Shown here piece after piece: positions 23,880 through 34,440 of a DNA stretch of 64,000 nt. The DNA is taken from positions 43,740,193 through 43,804,192 of the forward strand of contig OY986439.1 of NCBI GenBank assembly GCA_963920525.1. Direction: 5' to 3'. This stretch comes from Dichetophora obliterata (Eukaryota; Arthropoda; Insecta; Diptera; Sciomyzidae). Made by a program: the position numbers and the translations under genes. Below the pieces are notes generated by a model. The model saw nothing but the letters and a program-made list of their open reading frames with translations. It had not been told where the DNA came from and searched no databases. The first letter of the stretch is position 1; each line of letters begins with the position of its first letter.

Positions 23880-25373
23880 ATGTGTGTTTTTTGATAAATC
23901 TTGGAGTTTTTTGTCCTGACTTTTGCCAATATATCTGTATACAAACAAACATGAGTTATTTGCTTTTCCTTGAAAATTTTTCATTTACTTTTCGTACTTT
24001 GCCGTTTCTCTTTCCTTTCGTTTGCCTTTCATTTAAAAGCTTAGCGCTATTTTTCAATATGAAGTTTTTCTTTTTTAACTTTTTCCTAGCTTTTTCTTTC
24101 ACTGCGTGTTTTTGTGACATGCTAGTAAAGGACGCAATGATTTGCAAGGATTTTGACTAAATAAACCCTTCGAGCTGTTAGAGCTGCTTTGTTTGTGTTT
24201 GTTGTGAATGCAGAAATACTGAAAGAATGTGTAAGATGAAAATGAAAGTTTTTTCAAAATTAGTTAAAAAAAAATAGTTTAGCAACAAAAAGGAAAAGCA
24301 AACGGACTTGAACTGTTGTCATATTGCCAGCCATAACAAAAAAAAACACACAGAAAAGGCAAAAAGAGTTTAAAAACAACTGGGCCATAAAAGTTTTGTT
24401 TTGTTTTTAACTTTAAAAAACAATAGCTCTATGTGTGCGCTAATGTGAAAGAGAGTTGCCAAGTCATCAATTAACTTAAATTAAATTATAACTAAAAGAA
24501 TTTGCAAAATTTCAGAAACCACTGTACAGCATTCTCGTTTTAAAAATAGAAAATAAGCTTATTCCGTGTTGATTTTTGATAAAGAATACATTTGCAAAAC
24601 TAAATATTATAAGCGACTTGGCAAAGACATTATTTAAATTTCAGTTCTGGAAAATAGACTTCGTAAATGGTTAAGGCTCGAGCCATAAATTCTTAAAGAA
24701 TTCTCAAAGAAATAGCATACGATGTTATTTATTATTATCAATAAAATCACCCCAGAAAAATATTTACAATAAATAAATGAAATAAATTTTTATATTTCTT
24801 ACAAAATTTTATTCAAGCACCAGCTTTGCTCAAGAACGAGAAAAAATAAAACCTTATTCATTGCAAGCACTCCAATTTTTAAATATAAAATTTATTCGTA
24901 CTTGTTGTTTGCAAATTTAGATACTGTTGATTGATTCGATTAGCACGATAAAAATTGCAAAAGAAAATTGAAACGATGTAAGGCACAACATTAAGACTGT
25001 TTTTAGCTTTTTTGCAATGTTTTTTTCATTTTTCGATAGCTATAACTGTGTAAAATACTATTCTGAAAGGTTAAAAAGAAATTCGTTATTGTTCAATAGT
25101 TTTGAGTCTGCGAGCCTCCGAGGCGACCGCGTCAATGTAGGAAGCGCACTATGTTTAAAACTTCAAACGCGTTTTCTTTAAAACTGCGTTTTCGAGCTTG
25201 CGACTTTCATAACTCAGTCAATTAAATTGTCAATGGACCATAATCTCATTGATAGATTTCATATTGGAATTTTTATCAACAAAAATGTAACAAAAATTTT
25301 CAGTAAAAATGACGAAAATTATTACATAATCACATTCATTCTTAACAGGAAAATATTTTTATTATTGTTTCAG
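21182..25373. other. AT-rich DNA with microsatellites
   Basis: About 4.2 kb without a supportable gene. It contains a TTG/GTT-rich tract (about 21828-21930), an uninterrupted GT run (about 23846-23876), and CAG- and TTGTTG-type short repeats near 23056 and 23490. Open frames across these are repeat artefacts. Typical of fly intron or intergenic DNA. Confidence 0.45.
23846..23876. repeat. (GT)n microsatellite
   Basis: About 15 uninterrupted GT units, directly preceded by TTTGAGTG. Likely polymorphic between individuals. Confidence 0.85.
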
Positions 25374-25447
25374 ATGAATGTTGCGACCTGTGGGAAGGTC
25401 GCCAGCTCAGTTCATGTTTTAAGCATTGGACCACGTTGCTGCACTAG
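25374..25447 (+). CDS. Candidate exon after a strong 3' splice site; reading frame ambiguous
   Basis: The tract TTTTTATTATTGTTTCAG ends at 25373. The following sequence is GC-balanced and open in two frames. With two bases left over from a split codon it reads ECCDLWEGRQLSSCFKHW and closes at TAG (25445-25447). In phase 0 it reads MNVATCGKVASSVHVL and stays open to 25481. The first reading has codons ending mostly in C or G and looks the more protein-like. Gene not recognised; no matching neighbour exon was found. It may be a real terminal or internal exon, or chance. Confidence 0.35.
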
Positions 25448-26286
25448 TCCCGTTGCTTGCTGCAGTATATTAATTATATAATTATTAATTATAATCTGAA
25501 AATTTTATACAATCTTCTTTAAAGTACTGTAAATATACCTCAAAACTTTAGAGTACCTCAATTATTTTCTTTTTCCAAAAAATATTAACGATAATTGTAT
25601 ATTTTTCGGCCTATTTAACCAGACTGGACCTTTAACAATTGCGGTTTTTTGTACTGAAATTAATAAGTAACGAAAGCAAGGCCTAAATTTTATTATTTTT
25701 TTATTCGAAAAAAATACTGTGCTAGTGCTTGGCTTCAGCCAAAAATTCACATTCGGTCGGACACTACTATTTTGACCATCTTATTGTATTCTCTTTGTGT
25801 ATTGTCAGTACACAATTTCAATTTCCATATAAATTTCATATATAAATTTTAAAATGTGTTTACCTTTTTATTATTGAACTTACTTTATTCTTTTTTTACC
25901 TAAAGAAAAAGTAGGTGTATTGCCATAAAGCTGGATTGCTAAAATAAGGGAATTTAATAACTTCAAAATTCATAGTAAAAATAACCAAGTTATGAGAAAA
26001 ATATTTAAAATTTATCTGGAAGGATTTTGACCGTGCTATATGATCAATTGTGTTGTGTGTACAATGATTCAAAAACTGGACCCTCAAGTTCTAAGCCGAC
26101 TTTAAGGCTAATATCTATCTTTCTAGAAGATTTATTCAGAGAAAAGAAAGTGTTTACTATGCTCTACTTTTTAATTTAAGCAAAAAAAATATCATGTCAA
26201 GTATTTTAGTTGTATATGTTTTGGTTTTATACGGTTTTATTTTTTTCCATATACTCGAACAATTAAAAAAAAATTTTGAATCCGAG
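25448..26286. other. Non-coding stretch with a short shared transposon-end motif
   Basis: AT-rich DNA. The complement of TAGTGTCCGACCGAA lies near 25757-25771; the same motif recurs at 46184-46198. Otherwise nothing recognised. Confidence 0.35.
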
Positions 26287-26368
26287 TCAACGCGAACATT
26301 TTCCTGCCATCAAACTGTTCTTCGATCGTTGTGTTCCCAAGGATTTAAGAGCCACGAGCTACAAAGAA
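26287..26368 (+). CDS. Candidate internal exon, unidentified
   Basis: A GC-balanced open frame reading QREHFPAIKLFFDRCVP and then KDLRATSYKE ends at a consensus-like donor, GAA/GTGAGT (intron from 26369). The upstream AG at 26285-26286 has no closer AG back to a T-tract near 26242-26250, but A-rich DNA separates the two, so the acceptor is weak. Codons such as GCC ATC AAA CTG TTC TTC contrast with the flanks. The protein is not recognised. It could be a real exon or the remnant of a processed copy. Confidence 0.3.
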
Positions 26369-26866
26369 GTGAGTTGGATCTACATTCATGTTCTGATATT
26401 TGTTGTGTTCTACATTAATGATAGGCCCGTGCTATGGTCTTTCCTTAGCCAACTTAAACTTATTGAAATCTTCACAAATTTCCACACTTCAACTACTATA
26501 CTCTTAATTTTGGCTTCTTTTAATTTTTTTTTTTTTTATTAGCAAGAAAAATAATTAAAATCCTAGGACCAAGACTGAAACAGAATAGGTATCTATCTCC
26601 TGCAAATCTTTGAATGGCAGGCAAGTGCGCTACCAATTTCACTACCGAGGCCGTCTAGATAAGGTTTTAAGTTGTCTCATCAAACATTATTTCAATGTAT
26701 ATCATCAGTCTTATTAAATTTTAAATTGAATTATATATTGTTTACTCTAGGATTAACTTATCTTTTAACTTTTCCAAAATTATAACATTTATGTTATGCT
26801 TAATATGCTTTTATTATAATTTTTTCATATATATAGTATATAGTGTAGTATAACTTCAACTAAGGT
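26369..26866. other. Spacer with a tRNA-like fragment
   Basis: AT-rich, apart from 26595-26660, where the - strand resembles part of a tRNA (GCCTCGGTAG, then GGTAGCGCAC and TGCC). No proper T-arm follows, so it is not called as a tRNA gene. Confidence 0.3.
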
Positions 26867-28027
26867 TGTATAGTATAGTATAGTATAGTATAGTATAGTA
26901 TAGTATAGTATAGTATAGTATAGTATAGTATAGTATAGTATAGTATAGTATAGTATAGTATAGTATAGTATAGTATAGTATAGTATAGTATAGTATAGTA
27001 TAGTATAGTATAGTATAGTATAGTATAGTATAGTATAGTATAGTATAGTATAGTATAGTATAGTATAGTATAGTATAGTATAGTATAGTATAGTATAGTA
27101 TAGTATAGTATAGTATAGTATAGTATAGTATAGTATAGTATAGTATAGTATAGTATAGTATAGTATAGTATAGTATAGTATAGTATAGTATAGTATAGTA
27201 TAGTATAGTATAGTATAGTATAGTATAGTATAGTATAGTATAGTATAGTATAGTATAGTATAGTATAGTATTGTATAGTATAGTATAGTATAGTATAGTA
27301 TAGTATTGTATAGTATAGTATAGTATAGTATAGTATAGTATAGTATAGTATAGTATAGTATAGTATAGTATAGTATAGTATAGTATAGTATAGTATAGTA
27401 TAGTATAGTATAGTATAGTATAGTATAGTATAGTATAGTATAGTATAGTATAGTATAGTATAGTATAGTATAGTATAGTATAGTATAGTATAGTATAGTA
27501 TAGTATAGTATAGTATAGTATAGTATAGTATAGTATAGTATAGTATAGTATAGTATAGTATAGTATAGTATAGTATAGTATAGTATAGTATAGTATAGTA
27601 TAGTATAGTATAGTATAGTATAGTATAGTATAGTATAGTATAGTATAGTATAGTATAGTATAGTATAGTATAGTATAGTATAGTATAGTATAGTATAGTA
27701 TAGTATAGTATAGTATAGTATAGTATAGTATAGTATAGTTTGGTATAGTATAGTATAGTATAGTATAGTATAGTATAGTATAGTATAGTATAGTATATTA
27801 TAGTATAGTATAGTATAGTATAGTATAGTATAGTATAGTATAGTATAGTATAATATAGTATAGTATAGTATAGAATAGTATAGTATAGTATAGTAAAGTA
27901 TAGTATAGTATAGTAGTATAGTATAGTATAGTATAGTATAGTATAGTATAGTATAGTATAGTATAGTATAGTATAGTATAGTATAGTATAGTATAGTATA
28001 GTATAGAATAGTATAGTATAGTATAGT
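26867..28027. repeat. TATAG pentanucleotide satellite, about 1.16 kb
   Basis: About 230 head-to-tail copies of TATAG. The first 400 bp or so is essentially perfect. Variant units appear at 27271, 27306, 27739, 27796, 27851, 27873, 27895 and 28006, and a phase slip occurs near 27914 (TAGTAGTATAG). A 431-codon open frame on the - strand is a by-product of the period. Arrays of this size may be assembled at the wrong length. Confidence 0.95.
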
Positions 28028-29017
28028 TTTGGTTTCTGTACCTTTTATATCACTATTCTTTTGATGGAATGGCAATAAAAGACTCGGTGAATGGAGTGAA
28101 CGGGAAAGATAAGATGTCATATCAGATTTTAAAGGTTAAGCAGTGCAAGCCACGCACACATTGAAAAAAATATACTAAAATATAACACGCTTTCTGATAT
28201 TATTATTTGGTTTGAAAAAAAACTCCTCTCTAAAGTTAATGCATGATTTAAATCGTTTAATAAAAATTTGGTAAACGGCATTAACTTTTATTTTTAATTT
28301 TGTATTTCCATTTAAAAGAGAGAGATACATACATATAGAGAGAGAGCCTTGAAAGTAAAGAGTTTCCTTACATAAGACATTGTCTTTCTATAATAGCAAG
28401 AAATAATTACAATTTTTTAAAAACATTTATCGCTGTTATTTACTTTACCCATTGCTACAGCATATAAAAAAAACAAATTGCTTACGTATCGCGAGCAAAT
28501 CCGCGGAGGGTTGCTAGTTTGATATAAAAATAAAACAGAAGGAACTGCTACTCTCTGGGTTTCAAGTTAAGCACAACCTTCCATATCTTTTGATGCCGCA
28601 TTTGACTAACCAAAAGACCTAACCAAAAGAATATCGGAATAAGATGGCAATTTCACCCAAATGCAAATTTTGAAAAAAAAATGACAAAAAATTGTTAAAA
28701 ACTATTAACGATTTTAATTAAGTTATTTTATTAGCTGTTATTTTTATGTTAAAGAAAAATATTACATAAGTTTTGTTACACAGATTTGCAGGATTTTTTA
28801 TGTCGCATTTGTGGATTGTTACTCTCTTCTAGTTTGCATCATGATCATTTTTAGTGCAATTGCCGAAAGTAGCCATATGAACTAAATTACAAAATTTTTG
28901 TCTAATGCGACCCAAACTGTTGAAGTAAAACATTTTTATTGGTTTGTGGGCGGTAAAAGAGTGCGTGGATACCAATTTTTAGTACAGTTGCTTTAGTAAC
29001 CATTCAAACTAAGGTGG
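28028..29017. other. Repeat-derived DNA, possible Helitron 3' end
   Basis: Contains a GA-rich run (28316-28350) and, at about 28485-28518, CGCGAGCAAATCCGCGGAGG running into TTGCTAGT, which resembles a Helitron 3' end (palindrome, then CTAG before T). A matching 5' end was not found. From about 28860 to 29010 there is a dispersed repeat (GGGCGGTAAAAG core) also present near 33955 and, more diverged, at 31980-32100. Confidence 0.3.
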
Positions 29018-31852
29018 CAGACAGAGTGAACGCCGATTCAGACAGAAAGCCACTATGTTTTTAACGTTGATCCCTGCCGCGAAGGCTTAATTCAATGGTG
29101 CTCCAAAGCTTGGGACAAATATGAAGCGTCGGCCAACGCCCCTTCGGAATTCAAAATATCCACTTAGAAAGGTTCCCTTAATAAAATACAACAGAACTTC
29201 TTCAACAATGTCAGAAAGACACTATTCATGACCGTGGCACTTTCAGTTACTAGAATTGAAGCATGACTAGGTTATTTTAATAACCTTGGGTTATCTCAGT
29301 ATCAATACCAATAATACAATCCTTATATTTTTGACCGCTCATAATCATCATGATCAAAGGTCATCACTCTTTTCACACGAAAAACTAAAGCGGTTATATT
29401 AGGCCTGTCACTCATGTAATCAGGTTCCTCAATCTTAGTGGACACAACTCAGACTATTTAGGTTTCCCCGTCGCCTGTTTTCAAATTCCAAAGGTTACAG
29501 TATATTGATCCGGTAGTTGCTTACCTTCCTAACATTTACTGTTTGAAATTAGCGAGATTCAATCTACCATCATTCTCTTAGTAATTTAAGGGAATCACCA
29601 ACCCGAGTTCAACTTAAGTGTAACTCACACCGACCTTCCTGACCTAACCACAGCCAGAGCGAATTTAAAACCCCGAGGGCCATGCCCAACGACAGTCAAT
29701 TCCTGGGCTCAAGGCTCCACCTGACAAGGCTCTTCAACATCCCGTCTTACAGACCAAAAGTTCTTAGAACATTTATATTTGACTGTGACACCTTCAGCCA
29801 CTAGAATTGTACATGACTAGGTTAAAAAATAAGCATTGGTTTCCCAGTAAAATACCGGGTAAACCACGATCCTACTTATGCAACGTCGTTATCCTAATTA
29901 AGACTTAATAAAAAGCCTCTTTCGGAAAACTAGGAAGCATGAGCCGTTGTATACCAATTGGCTTCTACTAAGGTCGAAAGATTAAATGTTTCTTACATAA
30001 AACCTTCACTCTAAGATAAGGTCTGCAGAACAACGATAGATCAGGTCTCCTCATCATTGATGGATGACTGTCCCCGCTCTTCAAGTTATGTTGGATTGAG
30101 CGTCCATCGAAAGCATATTACAATGACGGTGTTATGATAACTTAATATCAAAACCATGCTTTCTCCAAGATTTGGCGCCAACAACTAAGGCTCAAGGTAA
30201 ACCTTTTTCTTTTACAGTTATCAAATGAACATTCAAGAGCCGTGTCTAAAGGATGAACTCATTATGAGATCAGTTCATGGGCCGTGCCCCACCTAATAAC
30301 AAACCCTCACCGCTTCTATTCCTGGCTTGGGACAGGCAGATTCCCCTAAGGTCCTCTGGCGGGTTTGCCGATTCAGACAGGCAGGCAGACAGGCGCAGGC
30401 AGTGACGTACGAAGAAATAAGATAGAAAAAACCTTTTTCTCGCTTGTTCATATAGTTTTCCTGCGCCTGTCTGCCTGCCTGACCGCCTCGGCGCAAACCT
30501 GCCAGAGGACCTTCGGGGAATCTGCCTGTCCCAAGCCAGGATAAAAGGGTGAGGGTTTGTTATTGGATGGGCAGTTCATGGGGCACGGCCCATGAACTGA
30601 TCTCATAATGAGTTCATTCTTGAGGCACGGCTCTTGAATGTTCGTCTGATAACTGTAAAAGAAAAAGATTTACCTTGAGCCTTGGTTGTTGCTGCCAAAT
30701 TCTTGGAGAAAGCATTGTTTTGATATTAAGTTATCATAACACCGTTATTGTAATATGCTTTCGATGGACGATCAATCCAACATAACTTGAAGATCGGGGA
30801 CAGTCATCCATCAATGATGAGAAGACCTGATCTATCGTTGTTCTGCAGACCTATCTTAAATAGAATAAAGGTTATTATGTAGGAAACATTTAACCTTCGG
30901 ACCGTTGTATAAGCAAATTTGTATATAACGGCTCATGCTTCTTAGTTTTCTGTTAAGGCTTTTTATTAAGTCTTAATTAGGATAACGACGTTGCATAAGT
31001 AGAATTGAGGTTTACCCGGTTTTACTGGGAAACCTATGGTTAATTTTTTAACCTAGTCATGTACAATTCGAGTGGCTGAAGGTGTCACAGTCAAATATAA
31101 ATGTTCTAAGAACTTTTGGTCTGTAAGATGGGATGTTGAAGAGCCTTGTCAGGTGGAGCCTTTAGCCCAGGTATTGACTGTCGTATGGGTTAGGCCCACG
31201 TGGGGTTTTAATAACGCTCTGGCTTGTGGTTAGGCCAGAAAGGCCGGTGTGAGTTACACTTAAGTTGAACTCGGGTTGGTGATTCCCTTAAATTACAAAG
31301 AGAATGGTGGTAGATTGAATCTCGCTAATTTCAAACAGTAAATGTTAGGAAGGTAAGCAACTACCGGATCAATATACTGTGACCTTTGGAATTTGAGTAC
31401 AGGCGACGGGGAAACCTAAATAGTCTGAGTTGTGTCCACTGAGATTGAGGAACCTGATTACATGAGTGACGGGCCCACGGTTGTTGCCTTAATTTTTCAT
31501 GTCAGAGAGTGATGACCTTTGATATGAATGTGATGATTTTGGCGGCCAAAAATAATGAGTTGTATTATTGGTATTGGTACTGAGATAGCCCAGGGTTATT
31601 AAAATAACCAAGTCATGTTTAATTCGAGTGGCTGAATGAGTCACGGTCATGAATAGTGTCTTTTTTACATCAGTGTTGGGGTTCTGTGGCATGTGATTAG
31701 AGGAACCTTTCAAAGTGGTCTTTCTTGAATTCCGAAGGGGCGTTGACCGACGCTTCATATTTGTCCCAAGCATTGGAGCACTGTAGAATTAAGCCTTCGC
31801 GGCAGGGGTCAACACTAAAAACATAGTGGCTTTCTGTCCGCCTCGGCGCTTA
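29018..31852. repeat. 2.8 kb imperfect palindrome with nearly 1.4 kb arms
   Basis: The left arm (about 29031-30407) and right arm (about 30443-31850) are reverse complements at roughly 85-90 per cent identity by eye. Examples are the GACTGTCC...TTCAAGTTATGTTGG block near 30066 against 30780-30815, and the GCCACTATGTTTTTA block at 29049 against 31817. The spacer is only about 35-50 bp. A motif like GCCGATTCAGACAG occurs at both the left edge (29033) and the centre-left (30367). Its diverged partner CCGCCTCGGCGC occurs at the centre-right (30483) and right edge (31838). The arms are more GC-rich than the neighbourhood and have no convincing open frame. It may be a fold-back transposon. Confidence 0.75.
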
Positions 31853-32149
31853 CTGTATTTGCAACCTAAGCCAACATTTTAGCTCAATCGACTCAGTAGT
31901 CAATTTTACTGATTTATAAAAAGTAGGTGTGGCTATATAGCGATAACTCCCATTTTTAATACAGTTTCTGAAAGAAATCATAGAAACTTAAGTACCAATT
32001 TTTAGTCTTATACGGCCAAAACTGCTTGAAATATAGCATTTTCTCTGATTTTTAGGGGTAACAATGGTGCGTAAAAACCAATTTTTAGTACAGTAGCCGA
32101 CAATATCCATACAATATCCTCTTACACACATAATAAATTATTGTTTTAC
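31853..32149. other. Dispersed repeat remnant
   Basis: Contains the block ACCAATTTTTAGTACAGT (about 32078-32095), also found near 28972, and a preceding GGCCAAAACTG...TTGAAATATA stretch shared with 33905-33940. Probably a decayed retroelement 3' region. No coding sequence. Confidence 0.35.
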
Positions 32150-33850
32150 TACAACTTCCTTTCCTAGTTCTTACAAAACTGCTTTAATAACACCTGTGGT
32201 AAAAAGACTACAGCTTCTGAACCAAGTGATTTTAGACCTATAAGTATCCTGTCGTCCCTATCGAAGTTTTATGAAGTTATTATGGCTGACCAAATGTCGT
32301 CGTTTTTAGCACTAAATAATCTTTTATCTACTTTACAATCTGGGTTTCGGGCAGGTCACAGCTGCTCGACGGCTACCCTCAAAGTCTTGGATGACATTAG
32401 GTCCTTTTATGATGATGGTATAGTAACTCTTCTTTGTCTGCTTGATTTCTCTAAAGCATTCGACACCGTCAATCATGCACTTCTTTGTCACAAGCTAAAA
32501 TACTTTTATAGATTTAGTGAGAATGCTGTAAAACTATTGAATAGCTACTTAACAGGCAGGGTACAAAGAGTAAAAGTTAGTAGTAGGTTCTCGCAGCAGA
32601 AATTAGTTTGCAGTGGTGTGCCCCAGGGATCCGTTCTTGGTCCACTTCTATTTTCATTGTTTATCAATGACATTTTCAATACCTACACATACGCGTCATT
32701 ACATGCTTATGCTGATGACGTTCAGCTATACCTATCTGGTAAAACAAACCTTATGGAAGATTTGGTATAAAAACTAAATGAAGATCTGAACAGTATTTAC
32801 CAGTGGGCTAGACAAAATTATCTTCAGTTAAATGCGCTAAAATCACATGTGTTGCCCATATCCAAAGAAAAAATTCATCACGGGGATATTTCTGATCTTT
32901 CAATTGGTGACAAGAACCTTAAACTTGTCAGTTGTGTTCGAAGTCTTGGCTTTAAAATCAATTGTTCTCTCACGTGCACAGATCACATCAACGATGTTGT
33001 CCGAAAAATATATTTCATCCTGCGGAACCTTAGGTTGTCAGCTGATTATACACCAGTTGATACAAGACGCAAGAGTATTCAAATAATCATTCCTGTGATC
33101 ACATATGCTGAACTTGTCTACAGTAAAATAGATTCACGATCACAACATAAATTACAAGTTGCGCATAATCATGCTACGCGTTATGTATATGGGCTGCGTA
33201 CTCATGAACACTTATCTCAATTTAAAAATTTTGATACTTGGTTGTGACATTATAAGTTACTTAAATGCCAGGAATTGCATCTTTTTACACAAACTAATTC
33301 AAATCAGAACGCCTAGCTATTTATTTCAAAAATTACAATTTTGCCAATCGTTAAGAAACCAAATGCTTGTCATTCCATGCTTTAATTTTTTGAATTCTAC
33401 AAGATTATTTTTTATAAACGCCATCAGATTATGGAACGCATTACCAAATTGTATAAAATCTATAGTCAGAATAGCAAATTTCAAACATGCCATTTTGGAA
33501 CATTATTCTTCACTGTGCATTTACTAGGTAAACAGTTCTTTTTCTCTTTTACTCAGTTTTCTTATCGTTACCTTCTTTTCTATTTTTCATTTCTTTTTCT
33601 TTTTCTCTTAACTTAAACAAATAATTATAAATTGATTTAATTGTTTGTTAATTGTTTACTAATTTTTTCCAATATAATTTTTTAATTTTATTTAAACTAT
33701 ATGTATAAGATAAATTTAATGTATTAATTTAATTTCACTAAATTCAAAATGTATCTTGTTTTTAGACTTTGTACTGTAAAAGAACATAATTTTTATTGTA
33801 CTTATAAAATAAAAACCCAATGAATTGAATTGAATTGAATTGAATTTACA
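32150..33850 (+). mobile_element. 5'-truncated non-LTR retrotransposon, copy 2 of the first family
   Basis: The copy begins within RT and ends in a 3' UTR with AATAAAAACCC followed by four or five tandem GAATT/TTGAA units (about 33818-33845). Its RT and C-terminal domain match the copy at 3740-6742 segment by segment. It retains the canonical YADDVQLY. The two copies have different short-repeat tails, as happens when slippage occurs during target-primed reverse transcription. Confidence 0.85.
32170..33527 (+). pseudogene. LINE reverse transcriptase remnant (copy 2)
   Basis: The frame is open from before 32225 (SDFRPIS) through QSGFRAGHSCSTA, LLDFSKAFDTVNH, GVPQGSVLGPLLF and LHAYADDVQLY, then hits TAA at 32768. 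It is in frame again at once (KLNEDLNSIYQWARQ) to 33247, where a frameshift moves the rest to 33200-33527 (ILGCDIISYLNARNCIFLHK; RLWNALPNCIKSI). The YADD catalytic pair is intact, so decay is limited to about two lesions. No endonuclease is present because of 5' truncation. Confidence 0.85.
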
Positions 33851-34440
33851 GAACGTCCCGAAAAACAGGACGTTTTCGCAATTTAAAGTGAAACTAAATT
33901 ACAAAAATTTAGCCATATAAGACCCAAACCGACTGAAATATATAGGAATTTTATTGATTTGGGGGCGGTAAAAGGGGGGTGTGGAAATTGTTTTCCTAAA
34001 TCATCGCGTACCTGGAACAAATCCACTACCAAAATTTCAGGTCAATCGGTGCAGTAGTTTTGGAGTCTGTAGGCATCACTCACACAGACAGACAAACAGA
34101 CCATGTTGTGCTTTTTATGTACATAGATAGAGTAGATAGATAAAATAATAAATTGGCCATTTCAGCCCTAGAAAAGACTTTGGCCAATTGTAGTGCGTGC
34201 GTTATTAAATATTTGAACACAAATGGACCTTCCAATTTTATGCCGACTCCAAATGGCTTATGTTCTCAAATAGCTTTACATGGCAGTTTTTACTTTCTGC
34301 AAACAGAAATATTAATTCAAGTGAAGACATTCTTCTTCAGACCTGTTCTGTCTGACCCGGGTTACCGCGCTTCTTAGGCTTACGGGCCACGCTCTCTACC
34401 TAGTAGAGTACGGCTGCCTCAATTGCTTACATGTGGAACC
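33851..34440. other. Dispersed repeat with a LINE-like 3' sequence
   Basis: 33845-33890 has the ACAGGACG-type block also seen in the piggyBac-like element at 640-710. 33895-34130 is a relative of the 28860 repeat and ends in CAGTAGTTTTGGAGTC then CACACAGACAGACAAACAGA, a segment typical of widespread insect retroelement 3' ends. At 34355-34430 the - strand has a weak tRNA A-box resemblance (TAGGTAGAGAGC). No gene. Confidence 0.35.

Noticed and set aside
23748..24160. Open frames spanning the GT microsatellite on both strands
   Set aside because: Repeats of CV or HT come from the dinucleotide run; overlapping frames on both strands argue against coding.
26595..26660. Possible tRNA-Gly-like gene on the - strand
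   Set aside because: D-arm and anticodon-like strings are present, but the T-arm and acceptor stem cannot be formed.
26825..28120. 431-codon open frame on the - strand
   Set aside because: It is a translation of the TATAG satellite (a repeating YYTIL-type peptide). The 5 bp period yields a 5-residue period without stops; there is no evidence of a protein.
34355..34430. Possible tRNA on the - strand
   Set aside because: An A-box-like string is present but there is no proper B box and no cloverleaf.
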